A DNA stretch of 64,000 nucleotides, from positions 1 through 64,000 of the forward strand of contig JAEULK010000022.1 of the NCBI GenBank assembly GCA_016793775.1, read 5' to 3'. The translations under genes and the position numbers were made by a program. Shown here in pieces: positions 12,506-23,432 of this stretch. Every line of letters starts with the position of its first letter. The stretch's first letter is position 1. Below the pieces are notes generated by a model, which was not told where the DNA came from, did not search any database, and saw only the letters and a list, made by a program, of their open reading frames with translations. The DNA comes from Sphingopyxis sp. Lineage in GTDB: Bacteria > Pseudomonadota > Alphaproteobacteria > Sphingomonadales > Sphingomonadaceae.

Positions 12506-13099
12506 TCAGCAACCCTTATATTTCCAGTTCCGGTCCTTGCCCTCGGCGACCTGCACGACGATCGTTTCGATGCGCTTGACCCGCGTTTCCTCGCGCTTCG
12601 CCTCAAGTACCCACTCGATATAGTCGCGCCTTTTGCCGGGCGAGAATAACTCCCAATGCCTCTGCGCCGCGGCATTGCCCTTGAGCGCGGCACCCAGATC
12701 GTCGGGCAGGTCGAGCGCCGCCCTGGGTTTCGGCGCCGCCCGCTTGGGCTTGCCCTCACCGCACAGCGCCGCGGCCTTGGCGATCCACGCCGCCATCTGT
12801 TTGTCGCCGGGCAGGTCGGCGAGCGTCGCCAGCCGCCCCATGCTCCCCATCGCGCCGGTATCGCGCGGCGACCCGGTGACTTCCTCGTCGCGCCAGAAGC
12901 CGAAGGTCGCGTGGCTTTTGAACGCCGCCATGCCCGCGAGATTCTGGCCGTTCACCACGAAATGCGGCACGCCCCATTTCAGCGTCTCTTCGGCGTCCGG
13001 CGCATGCTTATGCACCAGTTCGCGCAAATGGGTCAGGATCGGCTGCGCGAAAGGCTGTCGCGCCGCGATATAGGCGGTGACGCGCGGGTCGCGGCTCAT
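12506..13099 (-). CDS. YdeI/OmpD-associated family protein with N-terminal DUF1801 domain
   Basis: 197 residues from ATG 13099, which overlaps the ubiG stop by four bases (ATGA), so translation is probably coupled. The first 110 residues have the DUF1801 pattern (ETLKWGVPHFV, NLAGMAAFKSHATFGFW). The C-terminal half is the OmpD-associated YdeI region (LPDDLGAALKGNAAAQRHWE, then SPGKRRDYIEWVLEAKREET). These proteins are cytoplasmic and poorly understood; E. coli YdeI affects antimicrobial-peptide tolerance. No catalytic motif is evident. Confidence 0.85.
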   Translation of the reverse strand: MSRDPRVTAYIAARQPFAQPILTHLRELVHKHAPDAEETLKWGVPHFVVNGQNLAGMAAFKSHATFGFWRDEEVTGSPRDTGAMGSMGRLATLADLPGDKQMAAWIAKAAALCGEGKPKRAAPKPRAALDLPDDLGAALKGNAAAQRHWELFSPGKRRDYIEWVLEAKREETRVKRIETIVVQVAEGKDRNWKYKGC

Positions 13100-13911
13100 C
13101 CCGGCCACCGCGCGGCGACCAGATAATTGAGCGCCTCGCTGCCGCCGAGCTTGAAGCCCTTCGCCGCCGATGGCGAAAGGCCGGTCCGGTCGAAAACCTC
13201 GAGCCCCACAGCCTCGAGCAGCTTGGTCAGTTCCTCGGGCTTCAGGAACTGGCCCCAGTCGTGCGTCCCCCGCGGGACCGCGCCGACGCGCTCGGCCGCC
13301 TCGACCAGCAACAGCTTCGACAGCGCGGTACGGTTCGGGGTAGACAGGATCATCAGCCCGCCGGGCGCCAGCCGCGCGGCGAGCTCCCCGACGAAGGCCG
13401 CGGGGTCGGTCACATGCTCGACCACCTCCATTGAGGTGACGAGATCGAACTCTCCCTTCCCTTTCCCGTTTGTGTCGAGCGAAGTCGAGACACCCGGAAG
13501 GCCGGCGCTCCCCAAATATGCCTCGACTTCGCTCGACACAAACGGACGTGGGAGGTCGGCCAATTCGCCCGCAAAATAGCCAATCGCCAGCCCCTGCCCC
13601 GCCGCATGCGCCTTGGCCGCCGCGATATTCTCGGGCGCCGCATCGACCCCCGTCACCGCCGCGCCCATTCGCGCCAGCGGCTCGGCGAGCAGCCCCGCGC
13701 CGCAGCCGACGTCAAGCGCGCACTTGCCGGTGAGCGGGTGCCGTGCGCGCGTGTCGCCGTGCCAATGCGCGTCGATCTGGCCGCGGATATAGGAAAGCCG
13801 CACCGGGTTCAGCTTGTGCAGCATCGCCGACGACCCGTGCGGGTCCCACCAGTCGGCGGCGAGCGCGCCGAAATGGGCGGCTTCACTGGGGTTGATCGTT
13901 GCGCTGCTCAT
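13096..13911 (-). CDS. ubiG: Ubiquinone biosynthesis O-methyltransferase UbiG, with an in-frame repeat insertion
   Basis: 271 residues from ATG 13911. It catalyses the SAM-dependent O-methylations in ubiquinone synthesis. SAM motif I is ALDVGCGAGLLAEPLARMGA. Family blocks WWDPHGSSAMLHKLNPVRL, SMEVVEHV and TPNRTALSK are intact. Between about residues 122 and 150 the protein carries extra sequence (starting FVSSEVEAYLG) encoded by a perfect 24-bp inverted repeat pair (13466-13545). The family normally has about 240 residues here, so the insertion accounts for the extra length without breaking the frame. It is divergent from lysC and coupled to the YdeI-like gene. Confidence 0.95.
   Translation of the reverse strand: MSSATINPSEAAHFGALAADWWDPHGSSAMLHKLNPVRLSYIRGQIDAHWHGDTRARHPLTGKCALDVGCGAGLLAEPLARMGAAVTGVDAAPENIAAAKAHAAGQGLAIGYFAGELADLPRPFVSSEVEAYLGSAGLPGVSTSLDTNGKGKGEFDLVTSMEVVEHVTDPAAFVGELAARLAPGGLMILSTPNRTALSKLLLVEAAERVGAVPRGTHDWGQFLKPEELTKLLEAVGLEVFDRTGLSPSAAKGFKLGGSEALNYLVAARWPG
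13466..13545. repeat. Paired palindromic repeat inserted inside ubiG
   Basis: A 24-bp arm beginning CCGTTTGTGTCGAGCGAAGT (13466-13489) is repeated exactly inverted at 13522-13545, with a 32-base spacer containing GCCGGCGCT. Each arm contains the short palindrome TCGAGCGAAGTCGA. The form matches dispersed intergenic repeats of sphingomonads but here lies in a coding region and keeps the frame. Confidence 0.9.
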
Positions 13912-14069
13912 GCCCCGCGATGTGGCACCGGGGCATCGCGGGTGCAAGAAATTCTATTCGCCGCATACGTCGCCGGTCTTGCCTTCCCCCGCCCCCTTCC
14001 GTAACAGCCGAGCGCCGCAGAAATCTGAGAATGTTGCGGCGGAAACCAGTTTCTTGAAAGCGGGGCGAG

Positions 14070-15317
14070 ATGGCGCGGATCGTGATGAAATTCGGGGGCA
14101 CGTCGATGGCGGGCACCGAACGAATCCGCACTGTGGCGAAGCTCGTCGCGCGCGAAGTAGCCAATGGCAACGAGGTCGCGGTCGTCGTCTCGGCGATGGC
14201 GGGCGAGACCGACCGGCTCGTCAATTTCTGCCGCGAGGCGAACCCGCGCTACGATCCCGCCGAATATGACGTCGTCGTCGCCGCTGGCGAGCAGGTCACC
14301 TCGGGCCTGCTCGCGCTCACCCTCCAGGCGATGGGTACCCCGGCGCGCAGCTGGCTCGGCTGGCAGCTCCCGATCCGCACCGAGGAAGCGCACGCCCGCG
14401 CGCGCATCGCCGACATCGACACCGGCGCGCTCGGCGCCGCGATGGCGAAGGGCGAGGTCGCGGTAATCCCGGGCTTCCAGGGCATGATGGACGACGGCCG
14501 CGTCTCGACATTGGGCCGCGGCGGATCGGACACCAGCGCCGTTGCCGTGGCGGCGGCGCTCAAGGCCGACCGCTGCGACATCTACACCGACGTCGACGGC
14601 GTCTACACCACCGATCCGCGCATCGTCGCGCGTGCACGCAAGCTCGACTATGTCACCTATGAAGAAATGCTCGAACTCGCGAGCGTCGGCGCCAAGGTGC
14701 TGCAGACCCGCTCGGTCGGACTGGCGATGAAGGAGGGCGTGCGCGTGCAGGTGCTCTCCAGCTTCGTCGAGGGCGACGAAGCGCCGAAAAAGGGCACGAT
14801 GATCGTCAGCGACCAGGAAATAGAGGAACATCAGATGGAACGGCAGCTGATCACCGGCATCGCCCACGACAAGAATGAAGCAAAGATCATCGTCACCCGC
14901 GTGCCCGACAAGCCGGGCGCCGTGGCGAACATCTTCGGCCCGCTCGCCGCCGCCGGCATCAACGTCGACATGATCATCCAGAATGTCGGCCGCGAAAAGG
15001 GCGAGACCGACGTGACCTTCACCGTGCCCGGCACGGACCTTCTGCGCTCGATCGACCTGCTCGAGGGCGCGAAGGACAAGATCGGCTTCAACCGCATCAT
15101 CAGCGACGACAAGGTCGCCAAGATCAGCGTCGTCGGCGTCGGCATGAAGAGCCATGCGGGCGTCGCCAGCACGATGTTCCGCGCGCTGGCCGACCGCGGC
15201 ATCAACATCCAGGCGATCTCGACCAGCGAGATCAAGGTCAGCGTGCTGATCGACGAGGATGAGACCGAACTCGCGGTGCGTGTGTTGCACACGGCATACG
15301 GGCTCGACGCCGACTAG
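14070..15317 (+). CDS. lysC: Aspartate kinase (lysine/threonine/methionine pathway)
   Basis: 415 residues. It phosphorylates aspartate, the first committed step to lysine, diaminopimelate, threonine and methionine. The kinase start MARIVMKFGGTSMAG and the LGRGGSDTSAVAVAAAL nucleotide and substrate block are intact. The C-terminal third holds two ACT domains (GIAHDKNEAKIIVTRVPDKP; then KISVVGVGMKSHAGVASTMF) that bind feedback inhibitors. Ribosome site GGGGCGAG before ATG. It is divergent from ubiG with a 158-base gap. No lysine-riboswitch-like structure was seen in that gap. Confidence 0.97.
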   Translation: MARIVMKFGGTSMAGTERIRTVAKLVAREVANGNEVAVVVSAMAGETDRLVNFCREANPRYDPAEYDVVVAAGEQVTSGLLALTLQAMGTPARSWLGWQLPIRTEEAHARARIADIDTGALGAAMAKGEVAVIPGFQGMMDDGRVSTLGRGGSDTSAVAVAAALKADRCDIYTDVDGVYTTDPRIVARARKLDYVTYEEMLELASVGAKVLQTRSVGLAMKEGVRVQVLSSFVEGDEAPKKGTMIVSDQEIEEHQMERQLITGIAHDKNEAKIIVTRVPDKPGAVANIFGPLAAAGINVDMIIQNVGREKGETDVTFTVPGTDLLRSIDLLEGAKDKIGFNRIISDDKVAKISVVGVGMKSHAGVASTMFRALADRGINIQAISTSEIKVSVLIDEDETELAVRVLHTAYGLDAD

Positions 15318-15318
15318 G

Positions 15319-16047
15319 TCAGATGATGATTTCGTTGTTTTCGTAGATCGGCGTGCGCTCGCATTGCCGCGCGGCGTCGCTTGCCTTTTGACGGAGCGTT
15401 GCGACGAGGCTGTCATAGGGTGCCGCCGTCGCCCGAACGCGGTCGAGATCGAACCGGCCCTGACCATAGCGCCGATTCAGCGCCGGGACCTTCTGAAACG
15501 GCGCGCGCTGCACCTGCCACGACAGCGCGGACAGACCGTCGCCGTGGGCGATCAGGCTACTCAGCGGAAAGGAGAAATAGGCGGCCATTTTTTCGTTGCT
15601 CCAGCCTTCGACGACCGAACTCAGGTCGAACTGGCTACCGCGTTCGAGCGTGAGAAGCGCGTAGTCCGGCATCGCCCTTTCGGATTTCGGGCGAAACTCC
15701 ACCGTCGCATCACCCCATGCCGGGAACGGCCTCGGCTCGTAGCCGTCATAGGAAACATGCGACCAGTTCAGCTTCCACCACGCCTTGCCGACGTATGACC
15801 AAGGCTCTTTCGATTTGTCCTCGACATAGACTTTGGGATTGCTGTCGACCGGCATGTCGCCGAGTTCGGCTTTGAAATTGAGATATTTCCCGCCTTCGCC
15901 GACGCCCAGTTCGCCGCGCAGCGGCTGGTCGCCAACCGCGACCGATGCGGTGCAGGCGAAATAATAGCCGGTGATCGCCGGTTCTTCGGGCTCCGCGGGT
16001 GCGGGGCCGCCTCCAAGCGCCAGCATCGCGGCAAGCATCAAACTCAT
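15319..16047 (-). CDS. Exported protein of unknown function
   Basis: 242 residues from ATG 16047, which has a GGGGGATC ribosome site. A start at 16071 would put polar residues in front of the signal peptide (MSLMLAAMLALGGGPAPA). The mature part has one Cys early (YFACTASVAVGDQPL) and one near the C-terminus (ARQCERTP), which may pair. No known domain recognised. It converges with lysC, one base apart from the lysC stop. Confidence 0.65.
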   Translation of the reverse strand: MSLMLAAMLALGGGPAPAEPEEPAITGYYFACTASVAVGDQPLRGELGVGEGGKYLNFKAELGDMPVDSNPKVYVEDKSKEPWSYVGKAWWKLNWSHVSYDGYEPRPFPAWGDATVEFRPKSERAMPDYALLTLERGSQFDLSSVVEGWSNEKMAAYFSFPLSSLIAHGDGLSALSWQVQRAPFQKVPALNRRYGQGRFDLDRVRATAAPYDSLVATLRQKASDAARQCERTPIYENNEIII

Positions 16048-16098
16048 GGCAGATCCCCCGCCCCGTCCCATAGCATGGGGCGGGTGCAGGGGGCATGA

Positions 16099-16680
16099 TT
16101 ATTCGGCGGCGGCCGGCTGCATCGCGACTTCGCCCCGCCGCAGCCGCGCCTGCCCGATAAAGTGCACCACCGCGATATGGATCGCGAACAGCCCGAATTT
16201 CGATGCCAACGGAAAGACGCCGATGAACAGCGGCCACCAGCTCGTGAATAAGAGCGCGACGATCAGGTTCAGCCCCGCGCTCGCGAACATCAGCGCCGCC
16301 CAGATCAGTCCGAAGCGGTCCATGACATCGCCGACCAGCGCCATCTGTTCGGGCGGGATATAGCGATTGAGCCAGCCTTTACGCAGCATCACCGTACCGA
16401 CGATCAGATAGACCACCGTCGGTTTCGCCATCACGAAGCGCGGGTCGCCGGTGAGCAAGGTCGCGGCGGCGGTCAGCAGCACCGACGCCAGGCTGATCCA
16501 TTGCAGCGCCGCGATCGGATGGCCGCGCGCCAGTTCATAGCCGATCACCGCCACCGCGACGAGCGTGCCGCCGACGACCGCGGGCACGATGCCCGCACCC
16601 GCCGCGAGCAGGATCGCGAAGGTGATGATGCCGAGCGAATCGAACAGCATCGGGCCGAGGGCATAGAGCAGGTTGCGCAT
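16099..16680 (-). CDS. Septation-protein-A-like inner membrane protein (IspZ/YciB family)
   Basis: 193 residues from ATG 16680. Five or six hydrophobic helices; motifs ALGPMLFDSLGIITFAILL, GDPRFVMAKPTVVYLIVGTV and LRKGWLNRYIPPE match the IspZ/YciB pattern (the block around 'DxRF..MKPT..Y' is conserved). The family has been linked to septation and envelope integrity. An alternative upstream ATG (16746) lacks support. The upstream gap contains AT-rich promoter-like sequence (about 16700-16770). Confidence 0.8.
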   Translation of the reverse strand: MRNLLYALGPMLFDSLGIITFAILLAAGAGIVPAVVGGTLVAVAVIGYELARGHPIAALQWISLASVLLTAAATLLTGDPRFVMAKPTVVYLIVGTVMLRKGWLNRYIPPEQMALVGDVMDRFGLIWAALMFASAGLNLIVALLFTSWWPLFIGVFPLASKFGLFAIHIAVVHFIGQARLRRGEVAMQPAAAE

Positions 16681-16800
16681 GATCGTCCTTTCCGGCGACT
16701 CAATGTTACCGTCGTAAACATAGCACGCGAAACGGGATGCCGTCAAGTCGAACTTTACATTGTTAACATCATTTACGGCAAACCGAGCCTGCTGCGACGG

Positions 16801-17922
16801 TCAATCGCGCAGCCGCACCTTCGCGGTCACCGACAGCCCGGGACGCAATTGCGCCAGCGCGGCCTGCCCCGGATCGAGCCGGATGCGCACCCCGACACGC
16901 TGGACGATCTTGGTGAAATTGCCCGATCCGGGCTCGAAGGGCAGCAGGGTGAATTCGCTCGCCGCTCCGGGCGCGAGGCTTTCGACCCGGCCGCTCAGCG
17001 TCTCGCCCAGCGCGTCGACATGGATCTCCGCCCGCTGCCCCGGCCGCATCGCGTGGGTCTGGGTTTCCTTGAAATTGGCGACGACGTAGAGCGAGCGCGT
17101 GGGCACGACCGACAGCAGGCGCGAGCCCGGCTGGACATAGTCGCCGACCTGCACCTGCCGATTGCCGACGACCCCCGAAATCGGCGCGCGGACGAGCGCG
17201 TTGCCGCGCTCCTGCCTGGCGAGCGTCAGCGCGGCGCGCGCTTTCAGCGCTTCGGCCTCGGCCGCCTGAATCTGCGCGATCAGCACCGGACGCCGCGCCT
17301 GAGTCACCGCCGCTTGCTCGTAACTGGTGCCGAGGTCGGCGCGCGAGCGCCGCGCCGCCGACGCCGCGCCGACCGCGGTCGCGCGCGCCTGATCGGCGTC
17401 GCGGCGCGCAACGAACCCATCGACGAGCAGCGCGTCATAGCGTTTGAGATCGGCCGACGCGCGATAGGATTCGGCATCGGCGGCGGCGATCTGGGTGCCG
17501 ATGGCTTTTATCTGCGCCGCCGCGAGCCGTTCATCGGCGCCAAGCGCGGCGAGCGCGGCCTTGGCCGTCGCGACCTGCGCGTCGGCATCGGTGACCGCGG
17601 CCTCGGCCGATTGCAATTGGGCGTCATAATCCTCGGGATCGATGCGGACGAGCGGGTCCCCGGCCTTCACCGCCTGATTGTCGCGCACCAGCACCGCGGC
17701 GATCAGCCCGCCGACCTTGGGCGCTACCGTGCTGGAATCGGCCTGCAAATAGGCGTTGTCGGTCGATTCCGCGGTACGCGGCGACATAAGCCACCAGATA
17801 CCTGCCGCAGCGATCAGCAGTGCGATCAGCCCCATCTTCCATGCCTTCTTCGGCTGCGCAACGCGGCGGCCTCCGGGCGCATCGACCGGGGCCTCTGCGG
17901 CGATGGCACTCTGCGCGTTCAT
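16801..17922 (-). CDS. HlyD/EmrA-family membrane fusion protein
   Basis: 373 residues from ATG 17922, overlapping the thioesterase stop by four bases. One N-terminal membrane anchor (about residues 30-48, LIALLIAAAGIWWLM), then the biotinyl-lipoyl half-motifs SSTVAPKVGGLIAAVLVRDN and PISGVVGNRQVQVGDYV flanking a long Ala/Arg/Asp-rich coiled-coil hairpin (about residues 110-225). The beta-barrel part NFKETQTHAMRPGQRAEI follows. It bridges an inner-membrane MFS pump and an outer-membrane channel. The pump partner is very likely the divergent DHA2 transporter at 18984. No outer-membrane channel gene is in the window. Confidence 0.92.
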   Translation of the reverse strand: MNAQSAIAAEAPVDAPGGRRVAQPKKAWKMGLIALLIAAAGIWWLMSPRTAESTDNAYLQADSSTVAPKVGGLIAAVLVRDNQAVKAGDPLVRIDPEDYDAQLQSAEAAVTDADAQVATAKAALAALGADERLAAAQIKAIGTQIAAADAESYRASADLKRYDALLVDGFVARRDADQARATAVGAASAARRSRADLGTSYEQAAVTQARRPVLIAQIQAAEAEALKARAALTLARQERGNALVRAPISGVVGNRQVQVGDYVQPGSRLLSVVPTRSLYVVANFKETQTHAMRPGQRAEIHVDALGETLSGRVESLAPGAASEFTLLPFEPGSGNFTKIVQRVGVRIRLDPGQAALAQLRPGLSVTAKVRLRD

Positions 17923-18338
17923 TGCTGGAGCACCAGCAGGGTCGATGTCGCGGTGGCATAGAGCCGCCCCGCGGCATCGGTCAGCTTCGCCTCGACATAG
18001 GCGACGCGGCGGCCGATCGAGATCACATGACCTTCGGCGCGCACTTTGCCTGTCTTTTCGGTCATCGCCTTCAAATAGCTGGTCTTGAGCTCGAGCGTCG
18101 TCATCGCCTGCCCGTCTTCCAGCTTGGTCACGACCGCGATGCCACAAGCGGAATCAAGCAAGGTTGCGGCATAGCCGCCATGGACAGTGCCCATCGGATT
18201 ATAATGTTCCGGACCCGGCACGCCCTCGAACGCGGCCCAGCCATCGCCCCATTCGACAAGGTCATAGCCGAGCGTGTGGCCGATCGGCGGACGGCTGCCC
18301 CGTTCCGCCACCATGGCTTCGATACTGGCGATACTCAT
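17919..18338 (-). CDS. Hotdog-fold acyl-CoA thioesterase (PaaI type)
   Basis: 139 residues from ATG 18338. The hotdog signature NPMGTVHGGYAATLLDSACG holds the catalytic-site His-Gly-Gly and Asp of PaaI-type thioesterases that hydrolyse acyl- or aryl-CoA. It is sandwiched by four-base ATGA overlaps between a TetR regulator and an HlyD protein, so the three are one translationally coupled unit. The natural thioester substrate is not deducible. A thioesterase in an efflux operon is uncommon. Confidence 0.88.
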   Translation of the reverse strand: MSIASIEAMVAERGSRPPIGHTLGYDLVEWGDGWAAFEGVPGPEHYNPMGTVHGGYAATLLDSACGIAVVTKLEDGQAMTTLELKTSYLKAMTEKTGKVRAEGHVISIGRRVAYVEAKLTDAAGRLYATATSTLLVLQQ

Positions 18339-18928
18339 TGCGCGGTCTCCAGCCCATAACGCACGACGATGCTCTTGTGAGCATCCGCCAGCATCGCATC
18401 GGACAGCACCGGATCGCCGACCGCGCGCGCCAGTGCGACCCCGCCGACTAACTGCGCCAGCAAGGCATGCGATTCCGCTTCGGCATCGACATAGCCCAGC
18501 GCCCCCAACGGCAGCGCCAGCCGCGAGGCGATGCCGACGACCCCGGCCTCGAAGCGCGCCCGTGTCGCGGGTTCGGACCGCGCGAAATCGCCTGACAGCG
18601 TCGGCAGCGGACAACCGCGGTCGCGGCTGTCGCGATGCGCCGGCGACAGGTAGAAATCGACATAGGCGCGCAGCACGGCGCGCGGGTCACCGGCGGCGTC
18701 GATCTTCTCCGACCGCGCGCGCGCATCGGCGAACATCGTCCCGATTGCCTCGCCAATCAGCGCGTCCTTGGACGCGAAATGGGCATAGAAACCGCCGTGG
18801 GTCAGCCCAGCGCGCGCCATGATCCCCGCGACCGCGACATTGTCGGGGCCTTTTGCGCGGATCTCCTTCGCCGCTTCCTTCAGCACCCGTTCGCGCGTTT
18901 CGGCGCGATGACCACTTGAATAGCGCAC
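18335..18928 (-). CDS. TetR-family transcriptional regulator
   Basis: 197 residues from GTG 18928, with a strong AGGAG site. The helix-turn-helix is at about residues 28-50 (VAVAGIMARAGLTHGGFYAH), typical of TetR. The C-terminal ligand domain is of the type found in efflux-linked regulators (CPLPTLSGD). It probably represses its own operon and the divergent MFS gene from the shared 55-base gap, which contains the inverted repeat at 18941-18962. Confidence 0.93.
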   Translation of the reverse strand: MRYSSGHRAETRERVLKEAAKEIRAKGPDNVAVAGIMARAGLTHGGFYAHFASKDALIGEAIGTMFADARARSEKIDAAGDPRAVLRAYVDFYLSPAHRDSRDRGCPLPTLSGDFARSEPATRARFEAGVVGIASRLALPLGALGYVDAEAESHALLAQLVGGVALARAVGDPVLSDAMLADAHKSIVVRYGLETAQ

Positions 18929-18940
18929 TTGCCGTCTCCT

Positions 18941-18962
18941 TTATATGATGAATATAATATAA
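18941..18962. promoter_or_regulatory. Candidate TetR operator and promoter region
   Basis: Inverted repeat TTATAT-N10-ATATAA in the AT-rich 55-base gap between the divergent regulator and MFS genes. The placement fits autoregulation, and the AT richness also fits overlapping -10 elements. Confidence 0.5.
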
Positions 18963-18983
18963 CGACTGCAGGACACAAGCCCG

Positions 18984-20597
18984 ATGGCATCGATTCCCCT
19001 CACTCCCGGCCAGACGCCGCCCGTCGCCGACACGCCGTTCAACCCCGCGGCGATGCCGAACAGCCGCAAATATCTGATCTTCGCGGTGATGGCCTTCGGC
19101 CAGTTCATGGCGCTGATCGACATCCAGATCGTCGCCGCGTCCTTGAACGAGGTGCAGGCAGGCCTCAGCGCCGGCCCCGACGAAATCAGCTGGGTTCAGG
19201 CCGCCTATCTGATGGCCGAGTTGGTGATGATCCCCTTCGCCGCCTTCCTCGCGCAGGCGATGTCGACGCGCTGGCTGTTCGCGGCGTCGGCGGGGCTGTT
19301 CACCATCGCGAGCATGGCGTGCGGGCTCGCGTGGAACATCGAATCGATGATCCTGTTCCGCGCGATCCAGGGCTTTTTCGGCGGCGCGATGGTGCCGACG
19401 GTGTTCGCGACCGGATACATGCTGTTCGAGGGCAAGCAGCGCGCGATGATCCCCGCGATTCTCGGCATGGTGTCGGTACTCGCGCCGACACTCGGCCCGA
19501 CCGTCGGCGGCTGGATCACCGACGCGCTCGGCTGGCGCTGGGTCTTCTTCATCAACGTCGCGCCGGGCATCGCGGTCACCATCCTGATCCTCGCGCTGGT
19601 CCGCGTCGACAAGGCCGATTGGTCGATGCTCCGCCGGATCGACTGGGTGCATCTGGGGTCGATGGCGATCTTCCTCGCGGGCCTCGAATATGTGCTTGAG
19701 GAAGGGCCGAAGCATGACTGGTTCAGCGAGCCGATGATCGCCATCGCAGCCTGGGTGTCGCTCGTCGCTTTCGCGCTGTTCCTCGAACGCTCGTTCCGTT
19801 CCGACGGGCCGATCGTCAAGCTGACGCCCTTCCGCAAGCCGACCTTCGCCTTCGCCTGCGTCTTCAACCTCGTCATCGGTTTCGGCCTCTATGCCGGCAC
19901 CTATCTGGTGCCGATCTTCCTCGGCCGGGTGCGCGGCTATGACGCCGCAGAGATAGGAACGACGGTGTTCGTCGCTGGCATCGCGCAATTGTTTGGCGTG
20001 CCGATCGCGGCGGCGCTGTCGCAGCGCGTCGACCCGCGGATCATCATCACATTCGGCCTCAGCCTGTTCGCGCTCGGCCTGTGGATGTTCAGCTTCATGA
20101 CCCCCGACTGGGGCTTCGCCGCGCTCTTCTGGCCGCAGGTCGTGCGCAGCTTCGCGATCATGTTGTGCATCGTGCCGTCGGTCGGCCTCGCGCTAGGCAA
20201 TTTTGCGGGGGCGGAGCTGCGCTACGCCTCGGGGCTGTTCAACCTGATGCGCAATTTGGGCGGCGCGATCGGCATCGCGCTCGTCAATACCTGGCTCGGC
20301 GACAATATGCGCCTCCACGCGCTGCGCATCTCGGAAGCGCTCGGCCAGTCGGCGCAGGGCGCGCAGCATATGGCCGCGAAATTGACCCATTATATCGGCA
20401 CCTGGGTGTCCGATCCGCAGCAGGCCGCGCTGATGGCCGACGCGACGATGGCGCGCCTCGTCGGGCGCCACGCGCTGACCCTGGCGTTCGACGACGTCTT
20501 CCGCCTGATGTCCTGGATCTTCATCGCCGCGCTGGTGATGGTCCCCTTCTGCAAACCCCCGCCGATCGGCGGCCCGGGGCCGACGGACGCCCATTGA
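18984..20597 (+). CDS. DHA2-type MFS drug efflux transporter (EmrB/QacA family)
   Basis: 537 residues with 14 predicted membrane helices. After a proline-rich cytoplasmic N-tail, helix 1 contains FGQFMALIDIQIVAASLNEV (DHA2 motif with the Asp). Later signatures include GFFGGAMVPTVF and LGPTVGGWITDALGWRWVFF, the motif C region (about residues 168-190). It is divergent from the TetR/thioesterase/HlyD unit and probably works with that HlyD protein as a tripartite pump. The exported compound is unknown. A terminator lies just beyond the stop. Confidence 0.93.
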   Translation: MASIPLTPGQTPPVADTPFNPAAMPNSRKYLIFAVMAFGQFMALIDIQIVAASLNEVQAGLSAGPDEISWVQAAYLMAELVMIPFAAFLAQAMSTRWLFAASAGLFTIASMACGLAWNIESMILFRAIQGFFGGAMVPTVFATGYMLFEGKQRAMIPAILGMVSVLAPTLGPTVGGWITDALGWRWVFFINVAPGIAVTILILALVRVDKADWSMLRRIDWVHLGSMAIFLAGLEYVLEEGPKHDWFSEPMIAIAAWVSLVAFALFLERSFRSDGPIVKLTPFRKPTFAFACVFNLVIGFGLYAGTYLVPIFLGRVRGYDAAEIGTTVFVAGIAQLFGVPIAAALSQRVDPRIIITFGLSLFALGLWMFSFMTPDWGFAALFWPQVVRSFAIMLCIVPSVGLALGNFAGAELRYASGLFNLMRNLGGAIGIALVNTWLGDNMRLHALRISEALGQSAQGAQHMAAKLTHYIGTWVSDPQQAALMADATMARLVGRHALTLAFDDVFRLMSWIFIAALVMVPFCKPPPIGGPGPTDAH

Positions 20598-20607
20598 GCA
20601 AAAGAAA

Positions 20608-20640
20608 ACCCGCCCCGGGCCCATGTCCCCGGGGGCGGGT
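20608..20640 (-). terminator. Intrinsic terminator between MFS and katG
   Basis: GC-rich arms ACCCGCCCC...GGGGCGGGT around a short loop. On the minus strand the stem is followed by TTTTCTTTT, an ideal terminator for katG, and it can also stop the MFS transcript. Confidence 0.85.
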
Positions 20641-20664
20641 CCTTGCGACCCGTCGGTTACCCGA

Positions 20665-23359
<2,695 letters not shown>

Positions 23360-23376
23360 CGACCAGGCTGTACGAG

Positions 23377-23412
23377 AAAGGGGCCGCCCCGGCTGGAGCG
23401 GCCCCTTTTCTT
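23377..23412. terminator. Strong intrinsic terminator, probably bidirectional
   Basis: Arms AAAGGGGCCGC (23377-23387) and GCGGCCCCTTT (23398-23408) followed by TTCTTTT. It separates the small plus-strand gene from the convergent TonB-receptor gene. Confidence 0.9.
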
Positions 23413-23432
23413 TTGCCCTTGGGAAGCGTGGA

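Noticed and set aside
13948-14069. Lysine riboswitch before lysC
   Set aside because: The gap is too short for the lysine aptamer and lacks its conserved core.
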